Assembly (NCBI GenBank): GCA_018820765.1
Contig: JAHJNN010000017.1
Span: 310,001-374,000, forward strand
Direction: 5' to 3'
From: Gammaproteobacteria bacterium
GTDB lineage: Bacteria > Pseudomonadota > Gammaproteobacteria > Burkholderiales > Thiobacillaceae
DNA length: 64,000 nt
Shown: positions 18,895 to 27,487 of the stretch, in pieces
How positions within the stretch are numbered: position 1 is the first letter of the stretch
Layout: every line of letters starts with the position of its first letter
Made by a program: the position numbers and the translations under genes
Notes under the pieces: generated by a model
Database searches by the model: none
Seen by the model: only the letters and a program-made list of their open reading frames with translations
Told to the model about the DNA's origin: nothing

Positions 18895-19440
18895 ATGCAG
18901 CGTCGTCTGAATCTGCTTGCCCTCCACGGCCTGAATCGACTGGCCGCCCGCGAACACGCCTGGCTCGAACGCCTCAACGGCGTGCGTCTGCCCGAGTGGG
19001 AAATCGGACTGTTCAGGCTCGCCAGCCGGCTCGGCGACGGCGTGTTCTGGTATGCGCTGATGCTGACCCTGCTCGCCTGGTATGGCTGGGAAGCGATTGC
19101 GGCCGTGCTGCACATGATCGTGGCGGGCTTGGCCGGCACGCTGATCTACAAGTGGCTGAAAGGCGCCACCGAACGGCCGCGTCCGTATCAGGCCTGCCCG
19201 ACCATCTGCTGCCTGACCGCGCCGCTCGACCGCTTCAGTTTCCCCTCCGGCCATACCCTGCACGCGGTGGTGTTCAGCCTCGTCGCCACCGCCCATTACC
19301 CCGCGCTGGGCTGGCTGGTGTGGCCGTTCACTGCGCTGGTCGCGGCCTCGCGCCTGGTGCTCGGACTACACTACATGAGCGATGTGCTGGTGGGCGCGCT
19401 GCTGGGTGCGGCCGTGGCCAGCATCACGCTGATGCTCTGA
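18895..19440 (+). CDS. PAP2-family membrane phosphatase
   Basis: This 181-residue membrane protein has the three PAP2 motifs: KGATERPRP, FPSGH and SRLVLGLHYMSD. These phosphatases dephosphorylate phosphatidate or polyprenyl diphosphates. AAGGAG lies eight bases before the ATG. Directly following the glycosyltransferase, it could supply diacylglycerol as acceptor. The 189 bp after it contain only a hairpin (19533-19554) and the promoter of the next gene. Confidence 0.87.
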   Translation: MQRRLNLLALHGLNRLAAREHAWLERLNGVRLPEWEIGLFRLASRLGDGVFWYALMLTLLAWYGWEAIAAVLHMIVAGLAGTLIYKWLKGATERPRPYQACPTICCLTAPLDRFSFPSGHTLHAVVFSLVATAHYPALGWLVWPFTALVAASRLVLGLHYMSDVLVGALLGAAVASITLML

Positions 19441-19532
19441 ACGAGGCGCCTACGCCGCTTTCTGCAGGACCCCGGGCACTTCGGTGCGGCGTGCGTCAGT
19501 ATCGGCACGTTCCACCACAATATGGCCGCGCT

Positions 19533-19554
19533 GCCTGACCGTGCGCGGTCAGGC
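19533..19554. terminator. Hairpin after the PAP2 gene
   Basis: GCCTGACCG (19533-19541) pairs perfectly with CGGTCAGGC (19546-19554) around TGCG. No strong T-tract follows, so it may be a weak terminator or a stability hairpin. Confidence 0.45.
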
Positions 19555-19593
19555 GCGTGATTCTTCCGTGAATCGCCGCCACAACGGCCTGCG

Positions 19594-19599
19594 TATAAT
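19594..19599 (+). promoter_or_regulatory. Consensus -10 box upstream of the PfkB kinase
   Basis: TATAAT matches the consensus exactly and lies 30 bp before the start codon at 19630. No convincing -35 is present at 17 bp. Confidence 0.5.
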
Positions 19600-19629
19600 C
19601 CACGCTGTCATTTTCAACCCATAACCATC

Positions 19630-20565
19630 ATGCGCACCCTCATCTGCGGTTCCCTCGCCTTCGACTCCATCATGGTGTTCCAGGACCACTTCAAGCACCA
19701 CATCCTGCCCGACAAGATCCACATGCTGAACGTGTCCTTTTTAGTGCCCGAGATGCGCCGCGAATTCGGCGGCTGCGCCGGCAACATCGCCTACAACCTG
19801 AAGTTGCTGGGCGGCGAGCCGCTGATCATGGCGACCGTCGGCGACGACTTCGCCCCCTACGCGGAACGCCTCGACGCGCATGCCATTTCGCGCGACTACA
19901 TCCGCCACGTCGCCGGCACCTACACCGCGCAGGCCTTCATCACCACCGATCTCGCCGACAACCAGATCACCGCCTTCCATCCCGGCGCGATGAACTACTC
20001 GCACGAGAACGACGTGCGCCAGGTGCCGGACGTCAAGCTCGGCATCGTCTCGCCGGACGGCCGCGACGGCATGCTGCGCCACGTGCGCGGCTTCCACGAG
20101 GCCGGGGTGCCGTGCGTGTTCGACCCCGGCCAGGGCATGCCGCTGTTCTCCGGCGAGGAACTGCTGGAATGCGTCCACAAGTCGAGCTACGTCATCCTCA
20201 ACGACTACGAGGCCGAACTGCTGCAGACCCGCACCGGCGAAAGCCTGGCGGCGCTGGCGCACCACGTCCAGGCGCTGATCGTGACGCGCGGCGCCGAAGG
20301 CTCGGTGATCCACACGGCGGGCGGCCAGATCGACATCCCGGCGGTGCGCCCCGAAGCCATCCTCGACCCCACCGGTTGCGGCGACGCCTATCGCAGCGGC
20401 ATCCTGTACGGCATCACCCGCGGGTTCGACTGGGAAACCTCCGGCCGTCTGGGCAGTCTCATGGGTGCGATCAAGATCGCGCAGCGCGGCGGACAGAACC
20501 ACCGCCCCGGCCGCGACGAGATCGCCAGCGCGTTCCATGCCCAGTTTGGCTACGCTTTCGAGTAA
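19630..20565 (+). CDS. PfkB-family carbohydrate/adenosine kinase
   Basis: This 311-residue ribokinase-fold kinase phosphorylates a sugar or nucleoside hydroxyl. The N-terminal FGGCAGNIAYNLKLLGG motif and the C-terminal anion-hole motif DPTGCGDAYRSG with catalytic aspartate are intact; the usual GAGD reads GCGD. The overall form is closer to bacterial adenosine kinases than to fructokinases, but substrate cannot be read from sequence. A SlyB-like lipoprotein gene follows after 15 bp. Confidence 0.85.
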   Translation: MRTLICGSLAFDSIMVFQDHFKHHILPDKIHMLNVSFLVPEMRREFGGCAGNIAYNLKLLGGEPLIMATVGDDFAPYAERLDAHAISRDYIRHVAGTYTAQAFITTDLADNQITAFHPGAMNYSHENDVRQVPDVKLGIVSPDGRDGMLRHVRGFHEAGVPCVFDPGQGMPLFSGEELLECVHKSSYVILNDYEAELLQTRTGESLAALAHHVQALIVTRGAEGSVIHTAGGQIDIPAVRPEAILDPTGCGDAYRSGILYGITRGFDWETSGRLGSLMGAIKIAQRGGQNHRPGRDEIASAFHAQFGYAFE

Positions 20566-20580
20566 ACACAGGAGCCCATC

Positions 20581-21036
20581 ATGAACAGGACATTTGCCGT
20601 TGCCTTGATCGCCGCCAGCACGCTGCTGCTGGCAGGCTGCCCGGCCGGACTGGGGGGCAAGGACTATAGCCGCAGCCAGGCCCGCAGCGTGCAGGAAGTG
20701 CAGATGGGCATCGTGGAATCGGTGCGCGAGGTGAATCTCGAAGGCACCAAGACGCCGATCGGCGCCGGCGCGGGCGCCGTGGTCGGCGGCGTGGCCGGAA
20801 GCACCGTCGGCGGCGGCCGCGGCAGCGTGGTCGGTGCCACCGTCGGCGCCGTGCTGGGCGGCCTGGGCGGCGCCGCGGCGGAAGAGGCCGTGACTCGCCA
20901 GAAGGGCGTGGAAATCACGGTCAAGCTCGATTCCGGACGGCTGCTCGCCGTCACCCAGGCGGCCGATGAGGCATTCCGCGTGGGCGATCGCGTGCGCGTG
21001 GTGTCGGGCGGCGGCACCACACGCGTGTCGCACTGA
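20581..21036 (+). CDS. SlyB-like glycine-zipper outer membrane lipoprotein
   Basis: This 151-residue lipoprotein has a signal peptide with lipobox LAGC (cysteine 20), a central glycine-zipper double hairpin (about 63-98, GAGAGAVVGGVAGSTVGGG) and a C-terminal beta domain (VEITVKLDSGRLLAVTQ, RVRVVSGGG). This is the SlyB/Pcp plan. SlyB proteins sit in the outer membrane, bind LPS and support envelope integrity, often under PhoPQ or stress control. Confidence 0.85.
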   Translation: MNRTFAVALIAASTLLLAGCPAGLGGKDYSRSQARSVQEVQMGIVESVREVNLEGTKTPIGAGAGAVVGGVAGSTVGGGRGSVVGATVGAVLGGLGGAAAEEAVTRQKGVEITVKLDSGRLLAVTQAADEAFRVGDRVRVVSGGGTTRVSH

Positions 21037-21130
21037 GCACGGCAAGCGGTCATCATTCCGCAACCTGAACGTCAAACCGGGTTAACACCGCCTCTCTAAG
21101 CTGGGCGCATTCCATCAATGGGAGTGCCCC

Positions 21131-21880
21131 ATGCTCAACGTTCGCAGCCCTGTTCAATCCGTCCCCGCCAGCCGCTATCACGTGTCGCTGGCGGTGGACG
21201 ACAGCGAGATCCGCGAAGCGCAGCGCCTGCGCTACCGGGTATTCTCCGAGGAAATGGGCGCCCGTCTGTCGTCCATCCTGCCGGGACACGATATCGACCT
21301 GTACGACCCCTACTGCGACCACCTGCTGGTGCGCGATCTCGCCAGCGGCGAAGTCGTCGGCACCTACCGCATCCTGCCCCCCGAAGCCGCCAAGCGCGTC
21401 GGCAGCTATTACGCCGAGCAGGAATTCGACCTCACCCGGCTGAATTTCCTGCGCCCACGCATGGCCGAACTGGGACGTTCGTGCGTCCACCCGGCGCATC
21501 GCAGCGGCGCCGTCATCGCCCGGCTGTGGGTTGGACTGGCCGACTACATGACGCGCTACGGCCACGAAACCATCGTCGGCTGCGCCAGCATCGGCATGGC
21601 CGACGGCGGCCACATCGCCGCCAGCGTGCATCGCCAGCTCGCCGAACGCCATCTGGCCCCGGTCGAGTGGCACGTCACGCCGCGCACCCGCCTGCCGGTC
21701 GAATCGCTCGACGACGGCCGGATGGCCGCGCTGCCGCCGCTGATCAAGGGCTATACCCGGCTCGGCGCCATGGTGTGCGGCGAACCCGCCTGGGATCCCG
21801 ATTTCAACACCGCCGACCTCTTGATGCTGCTGCCGCTGAAGCAGCTCAATCAAGGCTATGCCCGCCGTCTCCTGCTTTGA
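21131..21880 (+). CDS. olsB: OlsB-like ornithine N-acyltransferase
   Basis: This 249-residue GNAT-fold acyltransferase resembles OlsB, which transfers a 3-hydroxyacyl chain from ACP to ornithine in the first step of ornithine lipid synthesis. Family-typical stretches are EAQRLRYRVFSEEMG and ELGRSCVHPAHRSG, with PLIKGYTRLGAMVCG near the C-terminus. The following acyltransferase gene overlaps it and completes an olsBA pair. Related GNAT proteins of different function exist, so the symbol is a probable assignment. Confidence 0.78.
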   Translation: MLNVRSPVQSVPASRYHVSLAVDDSEIREAQRLRYRVFSEEMGARLSSILPGHDIDLYDPYCDHLLVRDLASGEVVGTYRILPPEAAKRVGSYYAEQEFDLTRLNFLRPRMAELGRSCVHPAHRSGAVIARLWVGLADYMTRYGHETIVGCASIGMADGGHIAASVHRQLAERHLAPVEWHVTPRTRLPVESLDDGRMAALPPLIKGYTRLGAMVCGEPAWDPDFNTADLLMLLPLKQLNQGYARRLLL

Positions 21881-22691
21881 GTCTTACAATGCAAGGGTGA
21901 GTCTTGCCTACCTGCCCCCCGTCCTGCGTCGTGCCATCCGCATCAGCCTGCTGGTGCTGCATCTCGTCTGGGGCGTAATACTGGCTGGGCTGGTGTTTCC
22001 GCTACTCAGCCCCGCGCAGCGCGACCGCCGCATCATGGCCTGGGCGCGCCGTCTGGTCGGGGTGCTGGGCGTGCGGCTGCACGCGACCGCCGCGCCCGGC
22101 CTGCCGACCGGCGCACTGCTGGTGTGCAACCACGTCTCATGGCTGGATATTTACCTCATCTTCGCCGTCCATCGGGTGCACTTCGTCTCCAAGGCCGAAG
22201 TGCGCAACTGGCCGGTGGCGGGCTGGCTGGCGCACAAGACCGGCACCCTGTTCATCGAACGCGGCCGCCGTGCCGACACCAAGCGCGTCAACGCCGAAAT
22301 GCGCGCCCTGATGCAAGGGGGGGCCTGGGTGGCGGTATTCCCTGAAGGCACCACCGGCGACGGGCGCGCGCTGCGGCGCTTCATGCCCTCGCTGCTGCAG
22401 CCGGCGGTCGAACTGAGCTGCCCGATCGTGCCGGCGGCCCTGCGCTACCGCACCCTGGCGGGCGAGTACAGCGCAGCGCCCGCCTACATCGACGACATCA
22501 GCATGTGGCAGAGCCTGAAACAGATCGCCGGCGAACCCGGCCTCGTTGCCGAGCTGCACTTCGGCGACCCCATCCTGCCCAGCGGCCACCGGCGCGATCT
22601 GGCGGCGCAGGCTGAAGCCGCCACCGCTAGGCTTTTGGGTGTCGCGCCTGCGGACACTGCACCGCAAACACCTGCCGATCTTCCAGCCTGA
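21858..22691 (+). CDS. olsA: PlsC-family acyltransferase, OlsA-like
   Basis: This 277-residue acyltransferase carries the PlsC motifs NHVSWLD (catalytic His-Asp), FIERG and FPEGTT, with an N-terminal membrane helix near residues 28-50. Behind olsB it most likely adds the second acyl chain to lyso-ornithine lipid; an acylglycerol-phosphate acyltransferase role is the alternative. The ATG at 21858 overlaps olsB by 23 bases; a GTG at 21897 is a second possible start. The 3' end overlaps apaH on the other strand by 65 bases. Confidence 0.8.
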   Translation: MPAVSCFESYNARVSLAYLPPVLRRAIRISLLVLHLVWGVILAGLVFPLLSPAQRDRRIMAWARRLVGVLGVRLHATAAPGLPTGALLVCNHVSWLDIYLIFAVHRVHFVSKAEVRNWPVAGWLAHKTGTLFIERGRRADTKRVNAEMRALMQGGAWVAVFPEGTTGDGRALRRFMPSLLQPAVELSCPIVPAALRYRTLAGEYSAAPAYIDDISMWQSLKQIAGEPGLVAELHFGDPILPSGHRRDLAAQAEAATARLLGVAPADTAPQTPADLPA

Positions 22692-23448
22692 CTGCGGTCA
22701 GCCGGCCGCCCCACAGGCAGCCGGTATCCAGCGCAATCAGGTCGCTGCGGTTGATGAGCCCGAGGGTCGACCAGTGGCCGATGACGACCGTCGCCGCCGC
22801 ACTGCGCCGCCCCGGCACATCGAACCACGGCAACCAGCCGGCCGGCTGCGTGCCGGGTGCGCCCTTGTGGTGGAATTCCATCTCGCCATCCGCCGAACAA
22901 TAGCGCAGGCGGGTGAAGGCGTTGACGATCACGCGCAGGCGCTCGACCCCTTTGAGATCCGCATCCCATGCGACCGGCGCGTTGCCGTACATCTGCGCGA
23001 AAAAGTCTCGGTAGTGCGGCCCCTGCAGCGCCGCCTCGGCTTCCGCCGCCCGCTCCATGGTGTCGTCCGGCGTCCAGCCCGGCAACACCCCCGCATGCAC
23101 CATCAGCACATCGCCTTCGCGCCAGGCGAGCTTGCGACCGCGCAGCCAGGCCAGCAGTTCGTCGCGGTCGAGTGCCGCCAGAACGTCATCGAGCGTGTCG
23201 CCCTTGTGCGCGCGCCCATGGCCTTCGGCCAGCGCCAGCAGGTGCAGATCGTGATTGCCGAGCACGCAGACGGCGGCCTCGCCCAGGCTCTTGACGAATC
23301 GCAGCACCGCCAGCGAGTCCGGCCCGCGGTTGACCAGATCGCCGACAAGCCACAGCCGGTCGGCCGCCGGGTCGAATTTCACTTCATCCAGCAAGCGCAG
23401 CAGGGACGTCTGGCAACCCTGGAGATCGCCAATGGCATAGGTAGGCAT
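22627..23448 (-). CDS. apaH: Diadenosine tetraphosphatase
   Basis: This 273-residue metallophosphatase hydrolyses Ap4A symmetrically to two ADP. The phosphoesterase motifs are in order: [21 protein letters not shown] and [14 protein letters not shown], then [10 protein letters not shown]. Length is normal. It is convergent with olsA and their ends overlap by 65 bases. Its promoter would lie in the 78-bp region shared with the divergent glutaredoxin-like gene. Confidence 0.95.
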   Translation of the reverse strand: MPTYAIGDLQGCQTSLLRLLDEVKFDPAADRLWLVGDLVNRGPDSLAVLRFVKSLGEAAVCVLGNHDLHLLALAEGHGRAHKGDTLDDVLAALDRDELLAWLRGRKLAWREGDVLMVHAGVLPGWTPDDTMERAAEAEAALQGPHYRDFFAQMYGNAPVAWDADLKGVERLRVIVNAFTRLRYCSADGEMEFHHKGAPGTQPAGWLPWFDVPGRRSAAATVVIGHWSTLGLINRSDLIALDTGCLWGGRLTAVRLEDRQVFAVQCPQARHPKA

Positions 23449-23526
23449 ATAAAATACGGTTTCGCTTTACGCTGTGTTGACCCGCATCATAGCGCTCCCG
23501 CCTGAACCTCTTGTGACGCCTGCGCC

Positions 23527-23919
23527 ATGAAACCCCTGATCCGCCTCTTCTTCCGTACCGTTCGCCTGATCCTCACGCCCTTTCTGCTGCTCGGAAACCG
23601 GCTCACCCAGCCCAAGGGGGTCGAGCGCCCGGTCGCCGAGCAGGCGGCCGTCGACGCGCGCACGCGCGATCTGGCTCTGTACCACTTCCCCACCTGCCCG
23701 TTCTGCCTGAAGACGCGGCGGACCCTGCGGCGGCTGTCGCTCGATGTCGAACTGCGCAATGCCCAGCATGACGATGCGCATCGCGCCGCCCTGATCGCCG
23801 GCGGCGGCAAGCCGCAGGTGCCCTGCCTGCGGATCGCCGCCGCCGACGGCGAAACGACCTGGCTGTACGATTCGAACGCCATCAATGCGTATCTGACCCG
23901 CGAATTCGGCGCGGCATGA
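23527..23919 (+). CDS. Membrane-anchored glutaredoxin-like protein
   Basis: This 130-residue protein has a hydrophobic N-terminal anchor (residues 3-23) and then a glutaredoxin fold with CPFC near residue 58 in LYHFPTCPFCLKTRR. The conserved cis-proline segment is KPQVPCL and the C-terminal SNAINAYLTREFG fits GST-N/glutaredoxin proteins. It overlaps rep by four bases (ATGA). Its redox partner is unknown. Confidence 0.82.
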   Translation: MKPLIRLFFRTVRLILTPFLLLGNRLTQPKGVERPVAEQAAVDARTRDLALYHFPTCPFCLKTRRTLRRLSLDVELRNAQHDDAHRAALIAGGGKPQVPCLRIAAADGETTWLYDSNAINAYLTREFGAA

Positions 23920-25913
23920 GCCTGCTGTCCGCGCTCAACCCGCCGCAACGCGAAGCGGCGAAGTACCTCGACGGCCCGCTGCTGGTGCTGGCCGGCGCCG
24001 GCTCGGGCAAGACCCGGGTCATCACCCACAAGATCGCCTACCTGATCGGCGAGTGCGGCTACAAGCCCGGTTCGATCGCCGCCATCACCTTCACCAACAA
24101 GGCCGCGCGCGAGATGGCTGAGCGCGCCGCCAAGCTGACCCAGGGCGATGCCTTTAATAAAATCAGTACCAAGGGCCTGATCGTCACCACCTTCCACTCG
24201 ATGGGTCTGCGGATGCTGCGCGAGGACGCCAAATTCGCCGAGCTGAAGCCGGCGTTTTCCATCCTCGATTCGGCCGATGCGATGGGCATCATTTCGGAAA
24301 TTCTCAAGACCACCGACAAGCAGGAAATACGCCGTGCGGTGAACCGCATCTCGCTGTGGAAGAACGAACTGAAGTCCCCTGCGGCCGCGCTGCAAACTGC
24401 GGAGGACGACAACGCCCGCGCTTACGCAAAAATTTACGACCGTTACGACGCCACCCTGCGCGCCTACCAAGCGGTCGATTTCGACGACCTCATCCGCCTG
24501 CCGGCGGAATTACTGGATACCCACGCCGAGCTGCGCGAAAAATGGCAGAACCGCCTGCGCCACATCCTGGTGGACGAATACCAGGACACCAACGTGGCAC
24601 AGTACCGGCTGCTGCAGAAGCTGACCGGCGTGCGCGCCGCGTTCACCGCGGTGGGCGACGACGACCAGGCGATCTACGGCTGGCGCGGCGCCTCGGCAGA
24701 CAACCTGCGCCAGTTGCGCGAGGACTATCCGCACCTGCATCTGGTCAAGCTGGAGCAGAACTACCGTTCGACCATCCGCATCCTGAAGGCCGCCAACAGC
24801 CTGATCGCCAACAACCCCAAGCTGTTCGAGAAGCGCCTGTGGAGCGACCTCGGTCTCGGCGACCCCATCCAGGTGATGCCGACGAAGGACGACGAGCATG
24901 AGGCCGAATCGGTCGTCATGCGGCTGCTGTCGCACAAGTTCCAGCACCGCACCGAATGGCGCGACTACGCCATCCTCTACCGCGGCAACTACCAGGCGCG
25001 CGTGTTCGAGCAGGCTCTACGCAACGAGAAGGTGCCGTATCAGCTATCCGGCGGGCAGTCGTTCTTCGACCGCGCCGAAATCAAGGACGTCATCTCGTAT
25101 CTGCGCCTGATCGCCAACAGCGACGATGATCCCGCCTTCATCCGTGCGGTCACCACACCTAAACGCGGCATCGGCGCCGCCACCCTGGAGAAGCTCGGCC
25201 AAGTCGCCGCCACCCTGCACGTAAGCCTGTTCGAGGCGGTGTTCTCGGCCGCCGCCGCGGCGCAGATCGGCGAGCGCCAGCTGGCGCCGCTGGTCGAATT
25301 CTGCAACTTCATCAACCGCATCGAGGAACGCGTCGCCCGCGAACCGGCGGGCGAACTGCTGGACGAACTACTGAAGTCGATCGACTACGAGGTCTACCTG
25401 TTCGACCAGGACGACCAGCGTGCGGCGCAGAGCAAGTGGAACAACGTGCTGGAATTCGCCGCCTGGATCGCCAAGAAGGGCGAAGAGGACGAGAAGAATC
25501 TGCTGCAACTGACGCAGACCATCGCGCTGATCACGCTGCTGGAAGGCCGCGAGGAGGAAGAGTCCGATGCGGTGCGGCTATCGACACTGCACGCCGCCAA
25601 GGGGCTGGAGTTCGGCCATGTGTTTCTGGTCGGCGTCGAGGAAAACATCCTGCCGCACCGCGATGCGGTGGACGAAGGCCGGCTGGAAGAGGAGCGCCGC
25701 CTGATGTATGTTGGCGTCACCCGGGCCAAGAAGTCGCTCACGCTGTCGTACTGTTCGCGCCGCAAGCGCGCGCGCGAAACGGTCGTTTGCGATCCGTCGC
25801 GCTTCATCGACGAACTCGGCGACGACGTGCGGCAGCCCGACCAGCCCGCCGATGCCGACGCCAAATCCAGCGGCAGCAATCGCCTGGCCGCCTTGAAGGC
25901 GATGCTCGGATAA
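23916..25913 (+). CDS. rep: ATP-dependent DNA helicase Rep
   Basis: This 665-residue SF1A helicase unwinds DNA 3' to 5' and supports replication past obstacles. Walker A is AGAGSGKT; further motifs are FTNKAAREM, VDEYQDTN (motif II), GDDDQAIYGWRGA (motif III), LEQNYRST (motif IV) and VGVTRAKKSLTLSYC (motif VI). It resembles Rep more than UvrD in length and motif wording. It converges with a cytochrome gene 13 bp away. Confidence 0.93.
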   Translation: MSLLSALNPPQREAAKYLDGPLLVLAGAGSGKTRVITHKIAYLIGECGYKPGSIAAITFTNKAAREMAERAAKLTQGDAFNKISTKGLIVTTFHSMGLRMLREDAKFAELKPAFSILDSADAMGIISEILKTTDKQEIRRAVNRISLWKNELKSPAAALQTAEDDNARAYAKIYDRYDATLRAYQAVDFDDLIRLPAELLDTHAELREKWQNRLRHILVDEYQDTNVAQYRLLQKLTGVRAAFTAVGDDDQAIYGWRGASADNLRQLREDYPHLHLVKLEQNYRSTIRILKAANSLIANNPKLFEKRLWSDLGLGDPIQVMPTKDDEHEAESVVMRLLSHKFQHRTEWRDYAILYRGNYQARVFEQALRNEKVPYQLSGGQSFFDRAEIKDVISYLRLIANSDDDPAFIRAVTTPKRGIGAATLEKLGQVAATLHVSLFEAVFSAAAAAQIGERQLAPLVEFCNFINRIEERVAREPAGELLDELLKSIDYEVYLFDQDDQRAAQSKWNNVLEFAAWIAKKGEEDEKNLLQLTQTIALITLLEGREEEESDAVRLSTLHAAKGLEFGHVFLVGVEENILPHRDAVDEGRLEEERRLMYVGVTRAKKSLTLSYCSRRKRARETVVCDPSRFIDELGDDVRQPDQPADADAKSSGSNRLAALKAMLG

Positions 25914-25926
25914 GACTTTCAGGCCT

Positions 25927-26229
25927 TTACAGCGACAGGATCCACTTCGCCAGCGTCTGGGCATCAGCCGGCGCAATCTTCTGCGGCGGCATCGGGATCT
26001 TGCCCCACTTGCCCTTGACGCCTTTCAGCATGCCATCGGTCAGCATCGCCTCGGCGCCTTTCTGGCCCTTGTACTTGGCGGAGATTTCCTTGAACGACGG
26101 ACCCAGCACCTTTTTATCGACCTGATGGCAGGTCATGCATTTGCTCTTGGCGGCAAGCTCCGGACTGGCGTGCGCAGGGACGGCGTAAAGCGGAACGGCC
26201 AGGGCGATCAGGGCGGCAAGTTGCTTCAT
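25927..26229 (-). CDS. Small periplasmic cytochrome c (c551/c552 type)
   Basis: This 100-residue class I cytochrome c has a signal peptide cleaved near AHA (19-21), haem motif CMTCH at 31-35, and a probable axial methionine in KIPMPPQKI near residue 80. It is the size of c551-type carriers that feed oxidases or nitrite reductases. It is a single gene between rep and fba, both convergent or distant, so it has its own promoter in the 100 bp upstream. Confidence 0.9.
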   Translation of the reverse strand: MKQLAALIALAVPLYAVPAHASPELAAKSKCMTCHQVDKKVLGPSFKEISAKYKGQKGAEAMLTDGMLKGVKGKWGKIPMPPQKIAPADAQTLAKWILSL

Positions 26230-26326
26230 ATCGACTCTCCATATAAGCGGATAACAATATCCTTAAATAATTGTATTGATCCGGTACTGTCTTGTCCAGT
26301 ATGGCAGAAAGTTCTGATCGCACATG

Positions 26327-26354
26327 AAAAAGGGGACGCCGCGGCGTCCCCTTT
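26327..26354 (-). terminator. Rho-independent terminator of the tkt-fba operon
   Basis: A perfect 12-bp stem, AAAGGGGACGCC (26329-26340) with GGCGTCCCCTTT (26343-26354), followed on the minus strand by a run of T. It lies 18 bp past the fba stop codon. Confidence 0.9.
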
Positions 26355-26371
26355 CGATCCAAACCCTGCGA

Positions 26372-27439
26372 TCAGTTGACCTTGGGATCCAGTTCGCCCT
26401 TGTCGTAACGCTTCTGCATTTCTTCCAGGTTGAAGACCTTGCCGATCTTGCTGGCCATGCCGGCGGAGCCGAAGGCTTCGTAACGCGCCTTGCAGATGTC
26501 GCTCATGCCCTTGGTGGCTTCCTTGAGGAATTTGCGCGGATCGAAGTTGGCCTTGTTTTCAGCCAGGTGCTTGCGGATGGCACCGGTGGACGCCATGCGC
26601 AGGTCGGTGTCGATGTTGACCTTGCGCACGCCGTTCTTGATGCCTTCCACGATTTCGCTGACCGGCACGCCATAAGTCTGGCCCATGTCGCCGCCGTAGC
26701 TGTTGATGATGGCGAGCCAGTCTTCCGGCACGGAAGACGAGCCGTGCATGACCAGATGCACGTTGGGGATGCGGGCGTGGATTTCCTTCACGCGGTCGAT
26801 GCGCAGCACCTTGCCGGTGGGCTTCTGGGTGAACTTGTAGGCGCCGTGCGAGGTGCCGATGGCGATGGCCAGTGCGTCCACGCGGGTCTTGGTGACGAAA
26901 TCAGCGGCTTCGTCGGGGTCGGTCAGCAACTGGCTGTGATCCAGCGCGCCTTCGGCGCCATGGCCGTCTTCTTCACCCGCCATGCCGGTCTCCAGAGAGC
27001 CGAGGCAGCCCAGTTCGCCTTCGACGGACACGCCGCAGGCGTGCGCCAGTTCGGATACCTTGGCGGTGGTGGCGACGTTGTACTCATAGGTCGACGGGGT
27101 CTTGCCGTCGGTGCCCAGGGAGCCGTCCATCATCACCGAGGAAAAGCCGGACTGGATGGAGCGGAAGCAGATGCTGGGGGACGCGCCGTGGTCCTGGTGC
27201 ATGCAGACGGGAATCTGCGGATACATTTCGATCGCCGCCAGGATCAGGTGGCGCAGGAAAGGTTCGCCGGCATAGGAACGCGCGCCTGCGGAACCCTGCA
27301 GGATCACCGGGGAATCCACGGCGGCGGCGGCCTGCATGATGGCCTGGACCTGCTCCATGTTGTTGACGTTGAATGCGGGCAAGCCATAGCCGTTTTCGGC
27401 GGCATGGTCGAGCAGTTGACGAAGGGAAATCAGGGCCAT
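26372..27439 (-). CDS. fba: Class II fructose-bisphosphate aldolase, Calvin-cycle subtype
   Basis: This 355-residue zinc aldolase condenses glyceraldehyde 3-phosphate with dihydroxyacetone phosphate, or sedoheptulose bisphosphate in the Calvin cycle. [27 protein letters not shown], the zinc-ligand segment MHQDHGAS and VMHGSSSVP are as in CbbA-type enzymes. It is the last gene of tkt-gap-pgk-pyk-fba and is followed by the operon terminator. The order and subtype fit carbon fixation, though no RuBisCO gene is in the window. Confidence 0.95.
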   Translation of the reverse strand: MALISLRQLLDHAAENGYGLPAFNVNNMEQVQAIMQAAAAVDSPVILQGSAGARSYAGEPFLRHLILAAIEMYPQIPVCMHQDHGASPSICFRSIQSGFSSVMMDGSLGTDGKTPSTYEYNVATTAKVSELAHACGVSVEGELGCLGSLETGMAGEEDGHGAEGALDHSQLLTDPDEAADFVTKTRVDALAIAIGTSHGAYKFTQKPTGKVLRIDRVKEIHARIPNVHLVMHGSSSVPEDWLAIINSYGGDMGQTYGVPVSEIVEGIKNGVRKVNIDTDLRMASTGAIRKHLAENKANFDPRKFLKEATKGMSDICKARYEAFGSAGMASKIGKVFNLEEMQKRYDKGELDPKVN

Positions 27440-27487
27440 TTACACTCTCCTAGGTTAAAAAGTTGCAGCGAGCTGTTTCTTGCAGAA

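Noticed and set aside
26249-26262. GGATAACAATATCC with neighbouring bases resembling the lac operator
   Set aside because: The match is about 13 bp in a cytochrome promoter region, no LacI-type gene is near, and chance similarity is the simpler explanation.
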